From the NCBI GenBank assembly GCA_947175845.1, contig CAMWOK010000136.1, positions 1 through 7,598 on the forward strand: 7,598 bases of DNA, written 5' to 3'. Below are positions 1 to 6,419 of this stretch, in pieces. A program made the position numbers and the translations under genes. This DNA comes from an uncultured Lachnospiraceae bacterium. GTDB lineage: Bacteria > Bacillota > Clostridia > Lachnospirales > Lachnospiraceae. Below the pieces are notes generated by a model. It was not told where the DNA came from and did not search any database. It worked only from the letters and a program-made list of their open reading frames with translations. How positions within the stretch are numbered: the stretch's first letter is position 1; every line of letters starts with the position of its first letter.

Positions 1-463
1 TCCAAACTATGCGTACGGGTTTCTGCGGGAGGAGGTCCAGGAGCACATTTTTGACAAACTGCAGCTTCTGATCGAGAGCCGGGTCATCTTGGGGACCTTT
101 GAGAACGGGACGGAGTACACGATTGTGGCGACGATATTGAACATGCCCAAGGAGATCGTGCGGATGATACAGAAGTTTGACTTCACGAAAAAGAATCCGA
201 AGCTGATTTACATCAACACCGGGGAGAAGATCATCTCCCTCGAGGATTCGATACTGACGGCGTTTCTGAATCTGGCGGGCTTTGATGTGGCATTTTTTGT
301 GCCGACGGGCTACCAGAATATCGAGAAATATTTTAGCAGGAAACTGATGGAGGAGCATCAGATTGGCGAGTATGTGTATGACCTGCAGGTTCCCAATATG
401 GCGCTGGTTTCCTCCGGGGCAAAGCTGTCCTGGCGCGAGAGGCTGTTCGGGAGAGGGGGATGA
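1..463 (+). CDS. YceG-like ter-operon protein, C-terminal part (5' end outside window)
   Basis: The frame is open from base 2 with no stop, so this is the last 153 codons of a longer gene; a TTG at 89 is an internal codon and not the start. The fragment is a soluble, mixed alpha/beta sequence. It has a hydrophobic strand followed by a VPTGY motif at visible residues 100-104 (bases 299-313), then a NIEKYF segment, and it ends in a basic tail (WRERLFGRGG). This pattern, placed directly before a TelA/YceH gene and TerD genes, fits the YceG family of Bacillus-type ter clusters. That family is about 540 residues long and is regarded as a component of the nucleoside-like metabolite 'biosynthetic module'; its biochemical activity is not established. 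Identification rests on recalled family resemblance plus context. The stop at 461-463 is followed by an 87-base gap before the TelA gene. Confidence 0.68.
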   Translation, partial: PNYAYGFLREEVQEHIFDKLQLLIESRVILGTFENGTEYTIVATILNMPKEIVRMIQKFDFTKKNPKLIYINTGEKIISLEDSILTAFLNLAGFDVAFFVPTGYQNIEKYFSRKLMEEHQIGEYVYDLQVPNMALVSSGAKLSWRERLFGRGG

Positions 464-539
464 GAGACCTGCAGTTAGATTGTACACGGTAAATTGGATG
501 GATATCGGGCGGCAGGACGAGACTGCGGCAGATAGGAAC

Positions 540-544
540 GGAGG
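540..544 (+). promoter_or_regulatory. Ribosome binding site of the TelA gene
   Basis: GGAGG lies 6 bases before the ATG at 551 and fixes that start. The rest of the 464-550 gap shows no convincing promoter or hairpin, so the TelA gene is probably cotranscribed with the gene upstream. Confidence 0.8.
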
Positions 545-550
545 ATTAAA

Positions 551-1705
551 ATGGGACTTGATTTTAGCAGAGTGGCAACACAGCAGCCTGTAATGGCGAA
601 CACCATGGATACCAAAAATGAGATTGAAGTGGTGAAAACATATGATATCGTGGAGGATCGGCAGCAGATGAACGAGGTGCTTGTCGGCTCCCAGGAAGTG
701 GACGATATCGTGAGCACCATCGAGGTCAACAACCTCGAGACAATCGTATCGTTTGGCGCGGAGGTTGCGGAGGAGATCTCAAAGGCTTCGGATGTTGTGC
801 TGAACAATGTGAACATGTCCCAGCTTGACGATTCCAGCGAGATGCTCAACGCGCTCGCGCGGGTGATGGAAAAGTTTGACATCGACGAGCTGCGGGATAA
901 TCCGACACTTTTCGGAAAGCTTTTTGGAAACATGCGCAGGCAGCTTGACAAGATCCTTGACAAGTATCACACGATGGGCGACGAGGTCGACAAGATTTAC
1001 GTGGAGCTTCGCAAGTACGAGTCGGAGATCAAGCAGTCGAACCGCAACCTCGATAAGATGTTTGACGCCAACGTCAACTATTACCACGAGCTGGTGAAGT
1101 ACATTCTTGCCGGCGAGCAGGGCTGCAGGGAAATAGAGGCGTACATCGCGCAGCGGGAGTCCGACATGCAGACGACGGGGGACAACTCGATACAGTTCGA
1201 GATTTCCAGCCTCAACCAGGCGCTGATGATGCTCGAGCAGCGCACGCAGGATCTGCGGACGGCGGAGAGCGTGGCGATGCAGTCCATTCCCATGATAAAG
1301 GCCATGGAGTTCAGCAACATGAACCTGGTCAGAAAGATTAACTCGGCGTTTATCATCACGCTGCCGGTGTTCAAGCAGGCGCTCGCGCAGGCGATTATGC
1401 TCAAGCGCCAGAAGATACAGGCGGAGGCCATGAGCGCGCTGGATGCAAAGACCAACGAGATGCTGATCAAGAATGCGCAGAACACGGTGGAGCAGACCAA
1501 GATGACGACAGCCATGGCGTCGGGCAGCTCGATTAAGATTGAAACATTGGAGACAACCTGGAGGACGATCGTGGACGGTATCAACGAGACGAGACAGATC
1601 CAGAACGACGCGCGGACAAAGCGCGCCGAGGAGCAGACGAGACTCGAAAATATCAAGCGGGAGTTCAACGAGATGTACCATGTTCCCAATAAAAAGAACT
1701 ATTAA
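551..1705 (+). CDS. TelA/YceH-family toxic anion resistance protein
   Basis: This 384-residue protein matches the TelA family (B. subtilis YceH, plasmid TelA/KlaA), which is normally about 360-400 residues, so it is full length. It is highly charged and almost wholly alpha-helical, with coiled-coil potential and no signal peptide or membrane segment. Family-typical stretches include the NYYHELVKYI region near residues 175-190 and SAFIITLPVFKQALAQA from residue 265, which runs into a long helix. The first ~45 residues are low in conservation and probably flexible. Family members are linked to tolerance of tellurite, colicins, cell-envelope antibiotics and other stresses, but no molecular activity is established. 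The start at 551 has a good GGAGG. The next gene begins 33 bases after the stop, so the two are very likely in one operon and the protein probably works with the TerD proteins. Family assignment is firm; role is by association. Confidence 0.93.
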   Translation: MGLDFSRVATQQPVMANTMDTKNEIEVVKTYDIVEDRQQMNEVLVGSQEVDDIVSTIEVNNLETIVSFGAEVAEEISKASDVVLNNVNMSQLDDSSEMLNALARVMEKFDIDELRDNPTLFGKLFGNMRRQLDKILDKYHTMGDEVDKIYVELRKYESEIKQSNRNLDKMFDANVNYYHELVKYILAGEQGCREIEAYIAQRESDMQTTGDNSIQFEISSLNQALMMLEQRTQDLRTAESVAMQSIPMIKAMEFSNMNLVRKINSAFIITLPVFKQALAQAIMLKRQKIQAEAMSALDAKTNEMLIKNAQNTVEQTKMTTAMASGSSIKIETLETTWRTIVDGINETRQIQNDARTKRAEEQTRLENIKREFNEMYHVPNKKNY

Positions 1706-1723
1706 TTTCATGATGTGAATGTG

Positions 1724-1730
1724 AAGGAGG
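1724..1730 (+). promoter_or_regulatory. Ribosome binding site deciding the first TerD start
   Basis: AAGGAGG lies 8 bases before the ATG at 1739. A GTG at 1715 is in frame but would place this Shine-Dalgarno inside the coding sequence. The ATG also gives an N-terminus (MPISLSKGQ) that aligns with the two following paralogs. Confidence 0.85.
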
Positions 1731-1738
1731 AAAAAGGA

Positions 1739-2320
1739 ATGCCAATCAGTTTATCAAAAGGACAGAAAGTAGATTTGACCAAGGGAAATCCGGGACTCAA
1801 AAAGATTATGGTGGGCCTTGGATGGGATGTCAACGCATTTGATTCCGGTGCGGATTTTGACCTGGACGCGGCGGCTTTCATGGTGGGTGCGAGCGGAAAG
1901 TGCCCGACCGAGAAAGAGTTTGTATTTTACGGGAATCTGACGCATCCGAGCCAGTCTGTGAAGCACATGGGCGACAATCTCACCGGCGAGGGAGAGGGCG
2001 ACGACGAGCAGATTGAGATTGAGCTTGACAAGGTTCCGGCAAATGTCGAGAAGATTGCGTTCACTGTGACCATCTACGACGCAGATGTGCGGCGGCAGAA
2101 CTTCGGGCAGGTGGCAAACGCGTTCATCCGCATTGTCGACGAGACGACGAACACGGAGCTTATCCGCTATGACCTCGGCGAGGACTTCTCGATCGAGACG
2201 GCAGTTGTGGTCGGCGAGCTCTACAGGCACAACGGCGAGTGGAAATTCAACGCGATCGGAAGCGGTTTCCAGGGCGGTCTCGCAGCGCTCTGCGGTCACT
2301 ATGGGATTGAGGTAGCATAA
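1739..2320 (+). CDS. TerD-family Ca2+-binding stress protein, copy 1
   Basis: This is a 193-residue cytosolic TerD-domain protein of normal family length. It begins with the typical SLxKGQKVxLTK strand and GLGWD motif (residues 26-30). The two acidic loops that bind Ca2+ in TerD structures are both present: DFDLDA at 39-44, and the GDNLTG...GDDE segment at 78-90. Later come AFIRI, the YDLGEDFSIETA segment and a GxGFQGGLxxL C-terminal end. B. subtilis YceD/YceE (general stress protein 16U group) are the likely closest well-known relatives. It sits 33 bases after the TelA gene and 13 bases before a close paralog. The protein probably binds Ca2+ in the cytosol and takes part in an envelope or chemical stress response; this role is inferred from the family. 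Confidence 0.95.
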   Translation: MPISLSKGQKVDLTKGNPGLKKIMVGLGWDVNAFDSGADFDLDAAAFMVGASGKCPTEKEFVFYGNLTHPSQSVKHMGDNLTGEGEGDDEQIEIELDKVPANVEKIAFTVTIYDADVRRQNFGQVANAFIRIVDETTNTELIRYDLGEDFSIETAVVVGELYRHNGEWKFNAIGSGFQGGLAALCGHYGIEVA

Positions 2321-2326
2321 GGAGGG
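2319..2326 (+). promoter_or_regulatory. Ribosome binding site overlapping the stop codon of TerD copy 1
   Basis: AAGGAGGG shares its first two bases with the TAA stop of the preceding gene (2318-2320) and lies 7 bases before the ATG at 2334. This arrangement points to translational coupling of the two TerD genes. Confidence 0.8.
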
Positions 2327-2333
2327 TACACAG

Positions 2334-2915
2334 ATGCCAGTCAGTTTAAAAAAGGGTCAGAAGGTCAGTCTCACCAAGGATAATCCGGGATTGAGGAAAG
2401 TTGTTGTCGGGCTTGGATGGGATGTCAATGCGTTTGACACGGGCGGCGATTTCGACCTGGATGCGGCGGCGTTCCTGTTAAATGACACAGGCAAGGTCGG
2501 CAGTTCCAGCGATTTTGTGTTCTATGGAAATCTCGCGCATCCGTCCGGCAGCGTGATACATCAGGGCGACAACCTCACAGGCGTCGGCGACGGGGATGAC
2601 GAGCAGATCAAGATTGATCTGTCCATGGTTCCCGATAGCATTACCAAGATTGCGTTCACGGTGACCATCTATGAGCCGGAGCAGAGAAAGCAGAATTTCG
2701 GACAGGTCAGCAATGCGTTCATCCGCATCTACAACGAGGAGAACGGCGAGGAGATGCTGCGCTACGACTTGGGCGAGGACTTCTCGATTGAGACGGCAGC
2801 AGTGTTTGGCGAGCTTTACAAAAACGGCAGCGAGTGGAAGTTCAACGCGATCGGCAGCGGCTTCCAGGGCGGCCTTGCGGCGCTCTGCGCAAATTTTGGA
2901 GTGGATACAGAATAA
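2334..2915 (+). CDS. TerD-family Ca2+-binding stress protein, copy 2
   Basis: A second 193-residue TerD-domain protein, collinear with copy 1 without an indel through at least the acidic loops. GLGWDVNAFD is followed by DFDLDA at 39-44 and the GDNLTGVGDGDDE loop at 78-90, so the Ca2+-binding acids are intact. The AFIRI, YDLGEDFSIETA and GSGFQGGLAALC segments are shared nearly word for word with copy 1. The genes are also alike at the DNA level at their 3' ends, which indicates tandem duplication. Differences concentrate in residues 50-60 and the final residues (NFGVDTE against HYGIEVA). It is separated from copy 1 by only 13 bases and is probably translationally coupled to it. The role is assumed to match copy 1; separate partners or Ca2+ affinity are possible but not visible. 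Confidence 0.95.
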   Translation: MPVSLKKGQKVSLTKDNPGLRKVVVGLGWDVNAFDTGGDFDLDAAAFLLNDTGKVGSSSDFVFYGNLAHPSGSVIHQGDNLTGVGDGDDEQIKIDLSMVPDSITKIAFTVTIYEPEQRKQNFGQVSNAFIRIYNEENGEEMLRYDLGEDFSIETAAVFGELYKNGSEWKFNAIGSGFQGGLAALCANFGVDTE

Positions 2916-2920
2916 AATAA

Positions 2921-2955
2921 TGCGCGGGAAGCACGCATGTGCAGATTCCCGCGCA
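2921..2955 (+). repeat. Inverted repeat / hairpin between TerD copies 2 and 3
   Basis: A perfect 10-base arm TGCGCGGGAA (2921-2930) pairs with TTCCCGCGCA (2946-2955). The 15-base interior can extend the hairpin: GCAC (2931-2934) pairs with GTGC (2939-2942) around a GCAT loop, leaving AGA as a bulge. No T-run follows the right arm, so it does not look like a plus-strand intrinsic terminator. On the minus strand the arm is followed by an AT-rich stretch, but there is no minus-strand gene to end. It lies just after the stop of TerD copy 2 and 16 bases before the Shine-Dalgarno of copy 3. A transcript-stability or processing element, or an operator, are all possible. Confidence 0.75.
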
Positions 2956-2971
2956 AATAGTGTTGTGGAAA

Positions 2972-2980
2972 GGAAGGGAG
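2972..2980 (+). promoter_or_regulatory. Ribosome binding site deciding the third TerD start
   Basis: GGAAGGGAG ends 6 bases before the ATG at 2987. The frame stays open upstream to 2939, but that extension would run through the hairpin, whereas ATG 2987 gives the conserved MSVSLQKGQ beginning. Confidence 0.75.
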
Positions 2981-2986
2981 AATAAA

Positions 2987-3577
2987 ATGTCAGTTAGTTT
3001 ACAAAAAGGTCAGAAGGTAAGTTTGTCCAAGGACAATGCAGGTCTTTCCAAGGTGATTGTGGGTCTTGGCTGGGACGAGGCAAAGCCGGCAAAGAGAGGA
3101 TTTTTTGCGCCGAAGCCGCAGCCGATCGACTGTGACGCCTCCGCGATCCTGCTGATGAACGGCAAGCTCTGCGCAAATGATGATGTTGTATATTTCAACA
3201 ATCTCAGACACAAATCAGGCACCGTGCAGCACATGGGTGACAACCTCACCGGCGCGGGCGATGGAGATGACGAGCAGATTGTCGTTGACCTTGCCGCAGT
3301 TCCACAGCAGTATGACAAGATTGTGGTTGTGGTCAACATCTACCAGGCAGTGCAGAGAAAGCAGCACTTTGGCATGATTGAGAACGCGTTCATCCGCATA
3401 GTGGATGCCAGAAACAACACAGAGCTGTGCAAGTACAACTTATCGGAAGACTACTCGAACATGACGGCAATGATTTTCGGGGAGATCTACAGAAACAACG
3501 GCGAGTGGAAGTTCAATGCCGTGGGCCAGGCGACGACGGACCCGGGGCTTGGAGAGCTTGTCAACCGATTTATCTAA
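2987..3577 (+). CDS. TerD-family protein, divergent copy 3
   Basis: This 196-residue protein has the TerD fold signature: KGQKVSLSK, GLGWD at 26-30, the GDNLTGAGDGDDE loop at 84-96, AFIRI, and a GEWKFNAVG segment near the end. It differs clearly from copies 1 and 2. The loop after GLGWD carries about six extra residues rich in K, P and F (residues 31-47), and the usual DFDLDA is PIDCDA at 46-51, keeping two of the three acids. The C-terminal GSGFQGGLAAL is replaced by a different sequence ending GELVNRFI. This resembles the divergent YceC-type member of the B. subtilis triplet, a match made from memory. A changed first Ca2+ site or a partner-specific surface is inferred. The ATPase gene starts 29 bases downstream. 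Confidence 0.92.
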   Translation: MSVSLQKGQKVSLSKDNAGLSKVIVGLGWDEAKPAKRGFFAPKPQPIDCDASAILLMNGKLCANDDVVYFNNLRHKSGTVQHMGDNLTGAGDGDDEQIVVDLAAVPQQYDKIVVVVNIYQAVQRKQHFGMIENAFIRIVDARNNTELCKYNLSEDYSNMTAMIFGEIYRNNGEWKFNAVGQATTDPGLGELVNRFI

Positions 3578-3590
3578 ATTCAATAAGATT

Positions 3591-3596
3591 GAGGAG
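3591..3596 (+). promoter_or_regulatory. Ribosome binding site of the Ca2+-ATPase gene, two possible ATGs
   Basis: GAGGAG lies 10 bases before the ATG at 3607, which opens the ATPase, and 3 bases before an out-of-frame ATG at 3600. The latter opens a five-codon frame (MKNEI) ending at 3617, inside the start region of the ATPase. Both spacings are away from the optimum. Confidence 0.6.
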
Positions 3597-3606
3597 AAAA
3601 TGAAAA

Positions 3607-6267
3607 ATGAAATTTAATGGACTTAGTGACAAAGAGGTCGAGCAGTCGCGGCAGCAGTACGGTTCGAACACGATTCCGGACTCGGAACCGACCACCTTCT
3701 GGGAGGAGTTTAAGGAGACTTTCGGGGACCCGATGATCAAGATCCTTCTCGCGATTGCTGCGCTGATGATTGTCATGTTCTTCTTTGGCTACGCGGAGAT
3801 CTACGAGCCGCTGGGAACCATCGTGGCGGTGCTGGTGGTGGCGTTTGTGTCGGCGAAGACCGGCGTGGCGAGCGACACGAAGTACCGCGAGCTAAAGGAC
3901 AGCACAGAGAAGGACAAGTGTAAGGTATATCGAAACGGCGTTGTCACGGTAATCGAGGTGGATGATGTCGTGGTTGGCGACAAGATTCTGCTCCAGTCGG
4001 GCGACAAGGTTCCGGCGGACGGTATTCTGATCGACGGCGCGCTCAAGGTTGACAACTCCGCGCTCAACGGTGAGGCGGAGGAGTGCAAAAAGACAGCAGC
4101 TGACCCGGGCGTACAGCTTGCGGACGACATCACAGGAGACACTTTCGTGGATAAGCACTCGCTGTTTCGCGGCGCGGTCATCTTCGACGGCGAGGGCGTT
4201 CTGGACGTCAGAAAAGTCGGCCTCAAGACCATGATGGGCAAAATGGCGGAGGAGATGCAGGAGGAGGAGCCGGACTCTCCGCTGAAGGTCAAGCTCGCAA
4301 AGCTCGCAAAGCAGATTTCGACGTTTGGCTACATCGGTGCTGTCGTGATTGCGCTGTTTTATCTGGCGCACGCCATACTGGTGTTTGACGGCGGGGCTGC
4401 AGGGTACTTTGCACAGCCGATACCGGATATTGTCAAAAATGTGATTGCCGCTGTCTCCCTTGCAGTTGTGATCGTTGTCTGCGCGGTGCCGGAGGGACTG
4501 CCGCTGATGATCTCGCTCGTGCTGATGCAAAACACGAGCAAGATGCTCGACCACAATGTGCTTGTCAGAAAGGCGGAAGGTATCGAGACTGCGGGTTCAT
4601 TAAATATTCTCTTCAGTGACAAGACCGGAACCATCACCAAGGGCTCGCTCGAGGTGGTCGACTTCTTCTGCGCGGACGGAAACTCGATCGAGATTGCGCA
4701 GCTGAGCAGGCACAGCAAGGTGAAGGGGCTGATAGACCTTGCAATCGGCAAAAACACGCAGTCCATGTTTGACGCCTCGCACAAGGTGATCGGCGGAAAT
4801 GCGACAGACCAGGCGCTGATGAAGTTTATCGGGGAGGACACTTTCCGGGCGCTCGCGGCAAACACGGAGTACGTGGTCACAGCGCAGCAGGGATTCAACT
4901 CGACCAACAAGTTCAGCCAGGCGCGCATAGACAGCGTGGGCAAGACCTTCTACAAGGGTGCGCCCGAGCGGCTTCTGGCGGCGGCCACCAGATATCTCGA
5001 TGCGGACGGAACCATCAGGGATATCGACAAGGCTGTGTTGGACAGGAAGATTGACGCGCTTGCGGCGAAGGCAATGCGCGTGCTCGCATTCGGCTACTCT
5101 GAGAGCGGGCTTGTGGAGAGCAAAATTAATGAGGACATTGTGATTATCGGCTTGGTTGGCATCCGGGATGACGTGAGACCGGAGGCGCGGGACGCCATCG
5201 GGGAAGTGCAGGATGCAGGCATCCAGGTAGTCATGATCACCGGCGACAGACTCGAGACAGCTGTGGCAATCGCAAAGGATGCCGGGCTGTTAAAGAGCGA
5301 CGACGAGATGGCACTCTCCTCCGCACAGCTTAACGAGATGTCCGACGAGGATGTCAAGAAGATTATACCGAAGATCCGCGTGATTGCAAGAGCGCTTCCG
5401 ACAGACAAATCCCGCATGGTGCGGCTCTGCCAGGAGATGAACCTGGTGGTCGGCATGACCGGAGACGGCGTGAACGACTCGCCTGCGCTCAAGCGCGCTG
5501 ACGTCGGATTTGCCATGGGCAGCGGTACAGAGGCGGCAAAGGAAGCCGGCAAGATCGTCATTCTCGACGACAACTTTAAGTCCATCAAGGATGCGATTTT
5601 GTACGGTAGAACCATCTACCACAATATTCTGAAGTTCTGCAAGTTCCAGCTGGTGATCAACGTCACGGCGGTGGTGGTCAGTGCGATTGCGCCGTTCTTT
5701 GGCGTGGACGAGCCGCTGAAGGTGACGCATCTGCTGTTTGTAAACCTTGTCATGGACAGCCTCGGCGCGATCATGCTCGGCAACGAGCCGGCGCTTGAAA
5801 AGTACATGCGCGAGAAGCCAAGGCGCAGGGACGAGAGCATTGTGAGCAGGGCAATGATGGCACAGATTCTGACAATGGGTCTGTGGCTGACGGTTGTCAG
5901 CTTCGTGTATCTCAAAGTTCCGTTTTTTGTGAATCTGTTTGCGAGCGAAGAACAGCACTTGACAGGCTACTTTGTGCTCTTTATCGTGAGTGCGCTGTGC
6001 AACGGTTTCAACGTCAGGGATGACGGTTACGGCATCTTCAAGGGACTTGACCAGAACAAGGGCTTTTTGAAAGTATTTTTCCTCATAATCCTCGTCCAGT
6101 TCGTGATTGTGAACGCGGCGCTGATTCCTGTGCCAGTGTTTACCTGGATCGGAAATATGTTCAGCTGCCATCCGTTTGGTCTCATGGGATGGATCGCGGT
6201 TGTGCTGCTGTCGCTCACAATGATACCGGTGGATCTGGTGCGCAAGACGGTCGTCAACAAGAAGTAA
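3607..6267 (+). CDS. PMCA-type Ca2+-transporting P-type ATPase
   Basis: An 886-residue P2-type cation pump, complete for a bacterial PMCA-like enzyme. It should hydrolyse ATP to export Ca2+ across the cell membrane. The domain order is normal: M1-M2 (about residues 37-80), actuator domain, M3-M4 (about 240-310) with PEGLP at 295-299, the phosphorylated Asp338 in DKTGT, the nucleotide-domain KGAPE at 450-454, TGDR at 545-548, TGDGVND at 618-624, then M5-M10. M6 carries N713 and D717 (NLVMD); together with E296 these form the single Ca2+ site of PMCA-type pumps, and M5 has QLVINV as in that group. The actuator loop normally reading TGES is NGEA at 154-157; the catalytic Glu is kept. There is no C-terminal calmodulin-like extension. 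As last gene of the ter-type operon it links the system to Ca2+ handling. Exact ion specificity is inferred. Confidence 0.95.
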   Translation: MKFNGLSDKEVEQSRQQYGSNTIPDSEPTTFWEEFKETFGDPMIKILLAIAALMIVMFFFGYAEIYEPLGTIVAVLVVAFVSAKTGVASDTKYRELKDSTEKDKCKVYRNGVVTVIEVDDVVVGDKILLQSGDKVPADGILIDGALKVDNSALNGEAEECKKTAADPGVQLADDITGDTFVDKHSLFRGAVIFDGEGVLDVRKVGLKTMMGKMAEEMQEEEPDSPLKVKLAKLAKQISTFGYIGAVVIALFYLAHAILVFDGGAAGYFAQPIPDIVKNVIAAVSLAVVIVVCAVPEGLPLMISLVLMQNTSKMLDHNVLVRKAEGIETAGSLNILFSDKTGTITKGSLEVVDFFCADGNSIEIAQLSRHSKVKGLIDLAIGKNTQSMFDASHKVIGGNATDQALMKFIGEDTFRALAANTEYVVTAQQGFNSTNKFSQARIDSVGKTFYKGAPERLLAAATRYLDADGTIRDIDKAVLDRKIDALAAKAMRVLAFGYSESGLVESKINEDIVIIGLVGIRDDVRPEARDAIGEVQDAGIQVVMITGDRLETAVAIAKDAGLLKSDDEMALSSAQLNEMSDEDVKKIIPKIRVIARALPTDKSRMVRLCQEMNLVVGMTGDGVNDSPALKRADVGFAMGSGTEAAKEAGKIVILDDNFKSIKDAILYGRTIYHNILKFCKFQLVINVTAVVVSAIAPFFGVDEPLKVTHLLFVNLVMDSLGAIMLGNEPALEKYMREKPRRRDESIVSRAMMAQILTMGLWLTVVSFVYLKVPFFVNLFASEEQHLTGYFVLFIVSALCNGFNVRDDGYGIFKGLDQNKGFLKVFFLIILVQFVIVNAALIPVPVFTWIGNMFSCHPFGLMGWIAVVLLSLTMIPVDLVRKTVVNKK

Positions 6268-6341
6268 AGGAACGGCTGCGTCTGCGAACTCGCTCCACAG
6301 ACCGGAGAAACCAATCGGTTGTTTACAGAAGTGTGAATTTG

Positions 6342-6384
6342 ATAAAGGGGTGGTCGGAGGCATCGCTTCCGACAGCCCCTTTAT
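6342..6384 (+). terminator. Two-part hairpin after the ATPase gene: probable terminator or attenuator
   Basis: The outer stem ATAAAGGGG (6342-6350) pairs with CCCCTTTAT (6376-6384). The inner stem TCGGAGGC (6354-6361) pairs with GCTTCCGA (6365-6372) with one G-U, around an ATC loop. The short TGG/CAG junction between the stems is mostly pairable. The structure is strong, but the T-tract is weak: the right arm itself supplies TTTAT and only TGTGCTTT follows. It therefore may end the ter operon incompletely and let some transcript into the HAD gene. The rest of 6268-6419 shows no gene. Confidence 0.7.
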
Positions 6385-6409
6385 GTGCTTTAGGATAAAA
6401 AGTTTATGC

Positions 6410-6414
6410 GGAGG
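6410..6414 (+). promoter_or_regulatory. Ribosome binding site of the HAD phosphatase gene
   Basis: GGAGG lies 5 bases before the ATG at 6420. Only 25 bases separate the preceding hairpin from this site, leaving little room for a promoter after the hairpin. Confidence 0.75.
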
Positions 6415-6419
6415 CAGGG

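Noticed and set aside
89..463. A 124-residue gene starting at TTG 89
   Set aside because: The frame is open back to base 2 with protein-like sequence, so the TTG is internal to a longer gene.
480..506. Promoter in the gap before the TelA gene (TTGTAC with a GATATC-like box)
   Set aside because: Spacing is 15 bases and the -10 match is poor; the surrounding genes look cotranscribed.
779..1711. A 310-codon minus-strand open frame across the TelA gene
   Set aside because: Shadow of a GC-biased coding frame; low-complexity L/R/H-rich translation and no plausible role.
1715..1738. GTG 1715 as start of TerD copy 1
   Set aside because: It would put the AAGGAGG inside the gene and add residues absent from the paralogs; ATG 1739 is better.
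2939..2986. N-terminal extension of TerD copy 3
   Set aside because: It would translate through part of the hairpin and lacks a ribosome binding site; ATG 2987 restores the conserved family N-terminus.
3892..4943. Overlapping minus-strand open frames inside the ATPase gene
   Set aside because: Ser/Thr/Arg-rich mirror translations of the real gene, with no supporting motif.
6319..6346. Promoter for the HAD gene (TTGTTT, 16-base spacer, GATAAA)
   Set aside because: Only about 3 of 6 and 4 of 6 consensus matches; kept as a possibility in the leader finding but not annotated.
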